DNA from: Bacillota bacterium
Lineage (GTDB): Bacteria > Bacillota > Clostridia > Peptostreptococcales > Anaerovoracaceae
Reading direction: 5' to 3'
Assembly (NCBI GenBank): GCA_019420525.1
Contig: JAHZHA010000022.1
Span: 32,316 to 46,108, forward strand
Length of the DNA stretch: 13,793 nt
Shown here in pieces: positions 7,201 to 13,723 of this stretch. Below the pieces are notes generated by a model. That model searched no databases. It was given only the letters and a program-made list of their open reading frames with translations, and was not told the origin of the DNA. Both the position numbers and the translations under genes were made by a program. The stretch's first letter is position 1. Every line of letters begins with the position of its first letter.

Positions 7201-7877
7201 TTGCTTTTCCCACCCATCTTGTAACCGATGCCGCGCACCGTTTCGATCAGAGTGTTGCAGCTTCCCAGTTTCTGACGGAGCGTACGGATGTGGACGTCGA
7301 CTGTTCGGCTTTCTCCGTTGAATTCATATCCCCAAACTTCTGAGAGAATCTGATCCCTCGTAAAAACGAGTCCCTGATTTTTCAGCAGAAAACAAAGCAG
7401 ATCGTATTCTTTGAGAGTGAGAGAGATATCTTCTTCGCCCACTCTGACGATATGCTCCTTCGGACTCACGTAGAGAGAACCCAGACGGTATTCCTCTTTT
7501 TTCGGAGCCGCGGATTCATTTCTTCTCAGAAGAGCCTTCACTCTGGCGATGAGTTCCATCATTCCGAACGGCTTGGAGAGATAATCGTCCGCACCGGAAT
7601 CGAGACCCAGTACCTTATCGTATTCGCTTCCCTTTGCGGTCAGCATCATGACGGGAGTCCGCTTCGTCGCCGGACTTTCTCTCAATTTCTTCAAAATTGC
7701 CAGTCCGTCTTCTTCCGGAAGCATGATGTCCAGAAGAATCAGATCCGGTACTTTTTTGTCGACAGCTTTCCAGAACTGCGAAGGAAGCTCGAAGCCCTGC
7801 GCTTCGAATCCGGAATTCGCCAGTGTATAAATCACCAGTTCCCGTATGCTGCTGTCGTCTTCCACTAAGTAAATCAT
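7197..7877 (-). CDS. phoB: phosphate regulon response regulator PhoB (PhoP-like, OmpR family)
   Basis: A 226-residue cytoplasmic transcription factor activated by phosphorylation. The receiver domain (1-117) has acidic residues Asp7-Asp8, phosphoacceptor Asp50 in LILLDIMLP, Thr80 and Lys102 in LSKPF. The C-terminal winged helix (about 128-223) shows LTLKEYDLLCFLL, TRDQILSEVWG and RTVDVHIRTLRQKLG, typical of OmpR/PhoB proteins. I start at the ATG at 7877 because AGGAGAAAGGA ends seven bases upstream; an in-frame TTG at 7898 would lie on the ribosome site. It is followed by phoR with a four-base overlap and preceded by phoU and a hairpin at 7907-7942. It presumably binds the repeat upstream of pstS. 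Family is certain; the phosphate role follows from context. Confidence 0.92.
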   Translation of the reverse strand: MIYLVEDDSSIRELVIYTLANSGFEAQGFELPSQFWKAVDKKVPDLILLDIMLPEEDGLAILKKLRESPATKRTPVMMLTAKGSEYDKVLGLDSGADDYLSKPFGMMELIARVKALLRRNESAAPKKEEYRLGSLYVSPKEHIVRVGEEDISLTLKEYDLLCFLLKNQGLVFTRDQILSEVWGYEFNGESRTVDVHIRTLRQKLGSCNTLIETVRGIGYKMGGKSK

Positions 7878-7906
7878 TCCGTCTTCCTTTCTCCTCAAAA
7901 ACTCTC

Positions 7907-7942
7907 AAAAAATGCCTTCTTTCCCTCTTGGAAAGAAGACAT
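7907..7942 (-). terminator. strong terminator-like hairpin between phoU and phoB
   Basis: The minus-strand transcript forms a stem of about 13 pairs (7930-7942 with 7912-7925), a short loop, and a six-T tail (7907-7912). It begins about 70 bases after the phoU stop and ends about 30 bases before the phoB ATG. No promoter fits downstream, so phoB and phoR must be expressed through it. It probably works as a partial terminator or attenuator, or as an mRNA 3'-end stabiliser. Confidence 0.75.
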
Positions 7943-8014
7943 CGAAACGATTGATTTTCATGCCGGAAATCCGAGTGTTCCGTACGGTGATTTTACGCGC
8001 GGATTCAGCGAATA

Positions 8015-8695
8015 TTATTCCGACGCCTCTTCTTCGTCGCCTTTGTGCACGCCTGTAATGGAGTATTCCACCCATTCCGCGACATTTACGGCATGATCTG
8101 CGATACGTTCAAGATATTTCGCTGTCATAAGCAGATCCACGCAGAATTCCCCGTCCACATTCTCCGACTGGACCATATGAATGATTTCATTCTTGATATC
8201 GGAAAACATGTTGTCTACCACGTCATCGTGAGCTTCCACCTTTCTGCATCCTTCCAGATCTTTATTTACGAACGCGTCGATGCAGTCTGTCACCATAGAA
8301 GAAGCTTCATATGCCATCTCTTTTATCTTGATTTTTTTCGGCAGATCGATTTTGGTGATATACTGGGCCAGCTCCGCGATGTCGGAAGCCTGATCCCCGA
8401 TCCTCTCGAAATCCGAAATCATCTTCAGAACAGACGATACGATTCTCAGATCAGAAGCCACCGGCTGCTGTCTCAGCAGTATTTTCATGCAGAGCGTTTC
8501 GATTTCCCGCTCCTTGTGGTCGATCTCGTCGTCTGCTCTTCTGACATTCTTGTACTTGCGTCTTTTCTGTTCCTTGTCGCCGTCTGTGTCAAACAGAACG
8601 TCGATGGAATTATTGATAGCGTCTTCGCATAAAACGCCTAATTTTATCATTTCCAGATTAAGCTGCTGCAGCTGCTCTTCCAGACGTATTCTCAT
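8015..8695 (-). CDS. phoU: phosphate signalling protein PhoU
   Basis: A 226-residue all-helical cytoplasmic protein that links the Pst transporter to PhoR and represses the Pho response when phosphate is plentiful. The length is typical of the family. The two metal-binding signatures of the tandem three-helix bundles are visible: ERIGDQASDIAE from residue 97 and ERIADHAVNVAEW from residue 196. The start codon shares one base with the pstB stop (TGATG), indicating translational coupling. The C-terminus is acidic (GDEEEASE), unremarkable for the family. Downstream lies a terminator-like hairpin before phoB. Identification is firm from motifs plus operon context. Confidence 0.95.
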   Translation of the reverse strand: MRIRLEEQLQQLNLEMIKLGVLCEDAINNSIDVLFDTDGDKEQKRRKYKNVRRADDEIDHKEREIETLCMKILLRQQPVASDLRIVSSVLKMISDFERIGDQASDIAELAQYITKIDLPKKIKIKEMAYEASSMVTDCIDAFVNKDLEGCRKVEAHDDVVDNMFSDIKNEIIHMVQSENVDGEFCVDLLMTAKYLERIADHAVNVAEWVEYSITGVHKGDEEEASE

Positions 8696-9444
8696 CAGCC
8701 GAACCTCCCTGTAATGTAGTCCTGCGTTCTCTTGTCCTGCGGCATAGAGAACAGTTTTTCTGTATCGTCGAATTCGATCACTTCTCCCAGCAGGAAGAAA
8801 GCTGTTTTATCTGAAATTCTCGCAGCCTGCTGCATATTATGCGTTACCATAATGACAGTATAGTCTGACTTCAGCTGTTCTGCAAGATCTTCAATCTTAG
8901 ATGTGGAAATCGGGTCAAGAGCACTTGTCGGTTCATCCATCAGAATGACTTCAGGCTGTACCGCCAGTGCTCTGGCGATGCACAGACGCTGCTGCTGGCC
9001 TCCGGACAGACCCAGAGCGCTCTTTTTGAGCCGATCCTTCAATTCATCCCAGATGGCCGCATCTCTCAGAGACTGCTCCACGATTTCATCCAGCACTGAT
9101 TTTTTGTGAATGCCGTGGGTCCTGGGACCGTAGGCGATATTGTCATACACGCTCATCGGAAACGGATTCGGTTTCTGAAATACCATACCCACCCGCTTTC
9201 TCAGATCATTCACATCGATGTCTCTGTAGAGGTCTACACCGTCCAGTGTCACTTTTCCCGTGATCTTGCAGCCTTCCACCAGATCGTTCATGCGGTTGAG
9301 AGATTTCAGAAGTGTGGATTTTCCGCAGCCGGACGGTCCGATAAATGCGGTGATCTGATTCGCCGGCAGATTGAGATTGATCGTCTTAAGAGCATGAAAA
9401 TCGCCGTAATATAATTCAAGATTTTCGATTTTGATTTTATCCAT
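8695..9444 (-). CDS. pstB: phosphate ABC transporter ATP-binding protein PstB
   Basis: A 249-residue peripheral membrane ATPase that powers phosphate import through PstC-PstA. Motifs in order are Walker A GPSGCGKST (36-44), Q-loop Gln90 in MVFQKPNPFPMS, signature LSGGQQQRLCIARAL (146-160), Walker B VILMDEPTSALDP (167-179) and switch His202. The FQKPNPFPMS stretch is characteristic of PstB within ABC ATPases. Two in-frame ATGs lie at 9450 and 9444. AGAGGA ends eight bases before the second and only two before the first, so I choose 9444, giving MDKIKIENL as in relatives. It lies 50 bp after pstA and overlaps phoU by one base. Confidence 0.96.
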   Translation of the reverse strand: MDKIKIENLELYYGDFHALKTINLNLPANQITAFIGPSGCGKSTLLKSLNRMNDLVEGCKITGKVTLDGVDLYRDIDVNDLRKRVGMVFQKPNPFPMSVYDNIAYGPRTHGIHKKSVLDEIVEQSLRDAAIWDELKDRLKKSALGLSGGQQQRLCIARALAVQPEVILMDEPTSALDPISTSKIEDLAEQLKSDYTVIMVTHNMQQAARISDKTAFFLLGEVIEFDDTEKLFSMPQDKRTQDYITGRFG

Positions 9445-9494
9445 TGTCATTATCCTCTGATTTAAATTTTCTGCATCTGCTGTTTCCGTTTCGG

Positions 9495-10493
9495 TTACTC
9501 TGATTTATTTCCGAATTTCTTTGCGATGAAAGCGGACAGAGCGTTGATCAGGATTACCATCACGAGAAGCACCACCGCGGTGGCGTTTGCTTCTTCCATA
9601 TACAGTCCCTCGGAGAAGAGCGCATACATGTGAATCGCCAGGGTACGTCCCGAATCCAATACGGATTCCGGTATTCCCGCTACTGTTCCGGAAGTGTAAA
9701 TCAGGGCCGCTGTCTCTCCGCAGATGCGGCCGATGGCGAGGATGATGCCTGCCAGAATGCCCGGAACTGCAGAAGGAAGGACGATGCGGAACACCGTTCT
9801 CAGGCGGCCTGCCCCCAGCCCGAAGCTGCCTTCTCTGTAAGAATCGGAAACCGACATGAGAGCTTCTTCGCTGGTCCGGAGGATCGTCGGAAGAACCATT
9901 ATGGCCAGAGTCAGCGCACCGGAAAGCATAGAGTAGCCCATATGAAGGGAGATACCGAACATCAGACTTCCGAAGAGGCCATAGACGATGGAAGGAATTC
10001 CCGCCAGAGTTTCCGCAGCCAGGCGGATAATCTTGACGAGTCTGTTTCCCCTTCCTGCATATTCCACCAGATAGATAGCCGAAAACAGTCCCAGAGGAAC
10101 CGCGATAACGAGCGACATACCCACCATGGTAAAGGTATTTATGATCGCCGGCATCATGGAAACGTTTTCCGTGGTGTATTCCCAGGCGAACATGGAGGGC
10201 CTGAGATTAGGAACACCCTTGATGAGAATATATCCGATGAGGAGAAGAAGCGCAGCTATGGTGACGGCCGCCGCCAGAGATACGAGAAAAAGCATGAAAA
10301 AGGAACCCGGACGTTTCCTGTACTGTTTCATTCGTTCTCTTGCCGTAACGATATTGATCGCCTCTATGTCGGCGGAAGATACGACCGTATGTTCCGTTTC
10401 CGCCATGTGATTCATGTAATTCACAGGATCTGCCGCAGGCTGTTTTTCCCTTGGTCCGGCGACAGACGGACGATGATTGTTCTTCTTATCCAT
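9495..10493 (-). CDS. pstA: phosphate ABC transporter permease PstA
   Basis: A 332-residue inner-membrane permease subunit forming the phosphate channel with PstC. About six hydrophobic segments are visible, the first at 65-92. The binding-protein-dependent permease loop reads EGSFGLGAGRLRTVFRIVLP (221-240). AGIPSIVYGLFG (164-175) is shared with PstC, as expected for these paralogs. The first 60 residues are hydrophilic and longer than in E. coli PstA (about 296 residues); later methionines at 27, 30 and 54 could be starts. I keep the ATG at 10493 because AAAGGA lies upstream inside the end of pstC, and only three bases separate the genes. The function of the extension is unknown. Confidence 0.94.
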   Translation of the reverse strand: MDKKNNHRPSVAGPREKQPAADPVNYMNHMAETEHTVVSSADIEAINIVTARERMKQYRKRPGSFFMLFLVSLAAAVTIAALLLLIGYILIKGVPNLRPSMFAWEYTTENVSMMPAIINTFTMVGMSLVIAVPLGLFSAIYLVEYAGRGNRLVKIIRLAAETLAGIPSIVYGLFGSLMFGISLHMGYSMLSGALTLAIMVLPTILRTSEEALMSVSDSYREGSFGLGAGRLRTVFRIVLPSAVPGILAGIILAIGRICGETAALIYTSGTVAGIPESVLDSGRTLAIHMYALFSEGLYMEEANATAVVLLVMVILINALSAFIAKKFGNKSE

Positions 10494-10496
10494 AGA

Positions 10497-11342
10497 TTAA
10501 TTCTTTCCTTTCAGAGCCGAGAATGAGAGATTGATGATCAGGATGAACACGAAAAGAACCACACCGGTGGCGATCAGAGCCTCTTTGTGAAGCCCTTCTG
10601 CATATCCCATCTCCAGTACGATATTTGCCGTCATCGTACGAACTCCGCTAGTGATGCTGTCCGGAATAATCGGCTGATTGCCCGCAATCATGATGACCGC
10701 CATGGTTTCTCCGATAGCGCGTCCGATTCCCAGAATAATCCCCGCCAGCACACCTGATTTAGCCGCCGGAAGCAGAACGAAAAACACACTTCTCTCATGG
10801 GTGGCGCCCAAAGCGAGAGAACCCTCATAATATTGTTCCGGCACAGAGCGGATCTGTGTTTCACATACTCCTATAATCGTAGGCAATATCATCATTCCCA
10901 GAAGAAGAGACGCCGTGAGCAGACCTTTTCCGCTGCCACCGAAGAGATTGGAAACCGCAGGCACGATTACCAGGATGCCGAAAAAGCCATAGACGATGGA
11001 AGGAATTCCCGCCATGAGATCGATAGCCGGCTTCAATACACTGTAAAGTCTCTTCGGACAGAAGCGCGCCATAAACATAGCGCACAGGAGCCCGATAGGC
11101 ACTCCTACGATGATGGCTCCCGCCGTTACATACAGACTGCCGATAATCATAGGAAAAATTCCGAATTTCTCATTCAGCGGTCTCCATTCATCTCCCAGGA
11201 GAAAATTTCCGAATCCGATTTCCGACATCGCCGGAACACCGTTGGAAAAAAGGAAAAAGCAGATGAGCAGTATCGCCAGAATAGAAGCACAGGCCGAGAT
11301 TAAAAATACGATTTTCATAAATATTTCTTTAAACTGTTTCAT
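10497..11342 (-). CDS. pstC: phosphate ABC transporter permease PstC
   Basis: A 281-residue inner-membrane permease subunit that pairs with PstA. Hydrophobic helices begin at residue 9 (FMKIVFLISACASILAILLI), and the permease coupling loop is EGSLALGATHERSVFFVLLP (173-192), followed by IGRAIGETMAV. AGIPSIVYGFFG (111-122) mirrors PstA. I choose the ATG at 11342, because GGAG lies five bases upstream. An in-frame ATG at 11372 immediately follows the T run of the hairpin after pstS and has no ribosome site, so the ten extra residues are unlikely. The gene is separated from pstS by a terminator-like hairpin and from pstA by three bases. Confidence 0.94.
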   Translation of the reverse strand: MKQFKEIFMKIVFLISACASILAILLICFFLFSNGVPAMSEIGFGNFLLGDEWRPLNEKFGIFPMIIGSLYVTAGAIIVGVPIGLLCAMFMARFCPKRLYSVLKPAIDLMAGIPSIVYGFFGILVIVPAVSNLFGGSGKGLLTASLLLGMMILPTIIGVCETQIRSVPEQYYEGSLALGATHERSVFFVLLPAAKSGVLAGIILGIGRAIGETMAVIMIAGNQPIIPDSITSGVRTMTANIVLEMGYAEGLHKEALIATGVVLFVFILIINLSFSALKGKN

Positions 11343-11372
11343 TTTTTCTCCTGTACTTTGGACTGTTTCCAT

Positions 11373-11421
11373 AAAAAGAGGGCGGACCGCAGGTCTGAAA
11401 TTCTGTACGATCCGTCCCTCT
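11373..11421 (-). terminator. terminator-like hairpin between pstS and pstC
   Basis: The minus strand forms a stem between 11411-11421 and 11377-11386 (about ten pairs with one bulged A), followed by a T run (11373-11377). It lies about 40 bases after the pstS stop. Partial termination or 3'-end protection here would give more PstS than permease, as is common in binding-protein transporter operons. Confidence 0.75.
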
Positions 11422-11462
11422 CAAAATTCAATTTACAAACCTGTTTACATCAGCAGAGAGGC

Positions 11463-12359
11463 TTAAGCGAGATCTGCCCAGTCAGTCGTCTCACCTGTGA
11501 AGATCGACTTGATCTGATCACTCGTGAGATCTTCTACCGTGTTTGCCTTGTTCACGATGACTGCAATGCCGTCCATGGCGATTCTCAGCGGCGTAAGACC
11601 CTGGCTCTTTTCACTGTCTTTGAGTTCTCTGGAAGACATGCCGATGTCACACGTTCCGTTAGCTGCTGCGGAGATGCCGGAAGAGGAGTCGTTCTGCTGT
11701 ACTTCGATGGTCGCACCCGGGTTAACTACGGCATATGCTTCCTTCAGCTTTTCCATGACTGGAGCTACAGAGGAAGAACCTGCCACCGTAATCGTTCCCG
11801 AAGGCTTTGTGCTTTCAAACGCGCCCTGGTTGCCCTCGCTTACATAACCTTCTTCTTCGATGACTTTCTGACCGTCAGCGCTCATGATATAGTTCACAAA
11901 ATCCTGAGCCAGATCGTTCAGGGAATCTTCTTTATATACGATGTTGAAAGGTCTCGCCACTTTGTATGATCCGTTCTTGACATTCTCAACATTTGCTTCC
12001 GTTCCGTCGATCTTGAGAGCCTTTACGGAATCATCGAGAGAACCCAGAGAGATATAGCCGATGGCCGCTTCGTTACCCGCAACAGTCGTCATCATTACCG
12101 AAGTGCTGTTCGTGATTTCTGCTGTCTGCACGGTATTGTCGACCTTTTCTCCGTCAGCCCCTTCTTCTTCAATTCTGAAGAGTTCGATGAAAGCGCCTCT
12201 CGTACCAGAACCGTCTTCTCTGGAGAGTACTGTGATCTCCGAACTTCCGGATTCGCTGCTTCCGTTTCCGCTTCCACTTCCGCCGCATCCTGCCAGTGCG
12301 GACATTACCAGTACAGCTGTAAGACCTGCTGCAAATATCTTTTTAACTTTCTTGTTCAT
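11463..12359 (-). CDS. pstS: phosphate-binding lipoprotein PstS with permuted domain order
   Basis: A 298-residue extracellular lipoprotein that captures phosphate for PstCAB. Residues 1-24 are a signal peptide ending in lipobox LAGC with lipidated Cys25, followed by a Gly/Ser linker. The remaining order is unusual. The block usually found in the second half of PstS comes first: ITVLSREDGSGTRGAF (42-57), NSTSVMM and AIGYISLGSL (99-108). The block usually at the N-terminus comes second: TITVAGSSSVAPVMEKLKEA (189-208), VQQNDSSSGI, CDIGMSSREL and DGIAVIVNK. The protein ends at IFTGETTDWADLA, a motif normally mid-protein. Both phosphate-binding loops, GSSSVAP and REDGSGTR, are kept, so it should fold as a circular permutant. 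A GGAGG lies seven bases before the ATG. It is first in the operon and has a promoter with a Pho-box-like repeat. Confidence 0.93.
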   Translation of the reverse strand: MNKKVKKIFAAGLTAVLVMSALAGCGGSGSGNGSSESGSSEITVLSREDGSGTRGAFIELFRIEEEGADGEKVDNTVQTAEITNSTSVMMTTVAGNEAAIGYISLGSLDDSVKALKIDGTEANVENVKNGSYKVARPFNIVYKEDSLNDLAQDFVNYIMSADGQKVIEEEGYVSEGNQGAFESTKPSGTITVAGSSSVAPVMEKLKEAYAVVNPGATIEVQQNDSSSGISAAANGTCDIGMSSRELKDSEKSQGLTPLRIAMDGIAVIVNKANTVEDLTSDQIKSIFTGETTDWADLA

Positions 12360-12425
12360 GTTCTTTCCTCCGTGTTGGAATTGCTTATTTTTACTCTGAC
12401 TTTTTCAAGCCGATTGACATGAATT

Positions 12426-12480
12426 ATTGTAGCGGCGTAACGTTAATTTCAAAGTCGCCCTACTGTAAAAAGTATGTTAA
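12426..12480 (-). promoter_or_regulatory. pst operon promoter with Pho-box-like direct repeat
   Basis: On the minus strand TTAACA (12475-12480) and TTTACA (12464-12469) repeat with an 11-bp period. This resembles the TT(A/T)ACA-N5 repeats bound by B. subtilis PhoP. A -10 like TACAAT follows at 12426-12431, about 32 bp downstream, and no good -35 is present, as expected for an activator-dependent promoter. A TTAACG lies within the promoter spacer. The start near 12419 gives a leader of about 60 bases. Regulation by PhoB is inferred. Confidence 0.6.
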
Positions 12481-12963
12481 TTATCGGGAAATATTATTCT
12501 GTTTTGCGAAGGATTGTAAAATCGGCGTAAAAAATGGTATCTATTTTTTATTTTAGAAAAAAATTTTCCTGAGCAGCAAACTTTCACCGTTTCACTTGTC
12601 TGCCTTGAGAGATCAGATATTCGCACATTATCTCTTTATTTTTTGTTTATCCTGCCATAATAATATGCAATTCTTTTTTCATAACCGTCTGTGAAGCAGC
12701 TGCAAAATTTATACTCATTTTTTCTGCACAAACTCTTTCACCTAATTCATAATAATGAAATACGCTTTTTACATATTGGAACATTTCTTTCAATATCATT
12801 TATACAGAATAATCATAGATAATCGCGATTTGCCCCATACTATTATTCGGATTTCCGATCATTTTTCATAAAACCGATAAAAACTTTCGCTTTCACCATT
12901 CATTATCCATTTATGCGATTAACTATACTTATACACTCTAAATTTAATGAGTACCACTATTCA
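12481..12963. other. AT-rich intergenic region between pstS promoter and CRISPR array
   Basis: This stretch of about 480 bases is markedly richer in A and T than the rest. It contains no convincing full-length gene, RNA gene or terminator that I can support. The only candidate coding content is a short minus-strand frame at 12647-12799. It abuts the degenerate, leader-distal end of the array, and no further repeat-like unit is visible beyond the first repeat at 12964. Confidence 0.6.
12647..12799 (-). pseudogene. 50-codon frame, possible remnant of a LysR-type helix-turn-helix gene
   Basis: The frame starts MILKEMFQYVKSVFHYYE and ends in TAA after HIIMAG. By eye, FQYVKSVFHY and AEKMSINFAAASQTVMKKEL resemble the first helices and recognition helix of LysR-type regulators (FxYVxxVxxxxS...AAxxLxISQPALSxxIKKLE), with about two extra residues in between. 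There is no good ribosome site (only GAAAG close to the second ATG), and the family's remaining ~250 residues are absent. I read it as a decayed fragment or a chance frame. The resemblance was judged against a remembered consensus, so confidence is low. Confidence 0.25.
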
Positions 12964-13723
12964 AGATCCCCCCCGCATACGCGGGGAGCACGCCGTTCCG
13001 TTGACTTTGATCTGCTCGATCACGGAATCACCCCCGCATACGCGGGGAACACGTATTTGATATATACGCCATGCAAGCCGTACTGGGATCACCCCCGCAT
13101 ACGCGGGGAACACCTGAATTATATTCACCAAATAAATCACCACCTAGGATCACCCCCGCATACGCGGGGAACACGCTTTAAGTGCAAGCTGTTCGGCAGT
13201 CATAGGGGGATCACCCCCGCATACGCGGGGAACACCATTTTTCCTTGAACTTCTCCGCATCATCTTTGGGATCACCCCCGCATACGCGGGGAACACCGGA
13301 ATCAGATCATCCTGATATAAGTCCATAAGGGATCACCCCCGCATACGCGGGGAACACGAAAAATAATAGATGTATTCCCGTCTGATATGGGGATCACCCC
13401 CGCATACGCGGGGAACACATAGAAGGCAATGTTAAAAAAAGAATGGATGAGGGATCACCCCCGCATACGCGGGGAACACGCGTTGATATTCTGCCTTGTT
13501 TCGTTGTCTATGGGATCACCCCCGCATACGCGGGGAACACAGGCGTCATTAACATGATTGAAACGCCCACCTGGGATCACCCCCGCATACGCGGGGAACA
13601 CTTTACGCTGATATCCTATGAATCAATGCGGGCGGGATCACCCCCGCATACGCGGGGAACACTATTATTGCTATAGAGGAGTAATGCTTTTCAAGGGATC
13701 ACCCCCGCATACGCGGGGAACAC
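12964..13723 (-). CRISPR. CRISPR array, type I-E-like, 13 repeats and 12 spacers
   Basis: Thirteen 28-bp repeats recur with an exact 61-bp period, starting at 12964, 13025, 13086 and so on to 13696; each of the 12 spacers is 33 bp. Read on the minus strand each repeat starts GTGTTC, has the hairpin core CCCCGC-GTAT-GCGGGG and ends GTGATCC, the form typical of type I-E systems. Repeats 3-13 are identical. Repeat 2 has one mismatch and repeat 1 has three (positions 1, 6 and 25 in plus-strand order), so the degenerate trailer end is on the left and the leader is on the right. One further base next to the repeat is conserved in 11 of 12 cases, so a 29-bp repeat with 32-bp spacers is equally valid. 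No cas gene is inside the window. Spacer targets cannot be told from sequence alone, and I noticed no spacer match inside the window. Confidence 0.98.

Noticed and set aside
7878..7898. TTG start adding seven residues to PhoB
   Set aside because: The added codons are the ribosome binding site itself; the receiver domain begins properly at the ATG at 7877.
9630..10526. 298-codon plus-strand frame antisense to pstA
   Set aside because: Arg/His/Ser-rich antisense translation of a membrane permease gene, with no motif.
11343..11372. Upstream ATG of pstC adding ten residues
   Set aside because: It directly follows the hairpin T run and lacks a ribosome site, while the ATG at 11342 has a good one.
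12913..13676. Open frames of 60-111 codons through the repeat array, giving repeats such as PPHTRGT, PAYAGNT and HPRIRGEH
   Set aside because: They are translations of the CRISPR repeats themselves, a well-known source of spurious hypothetical proteins; no ribosome sites or coding character.
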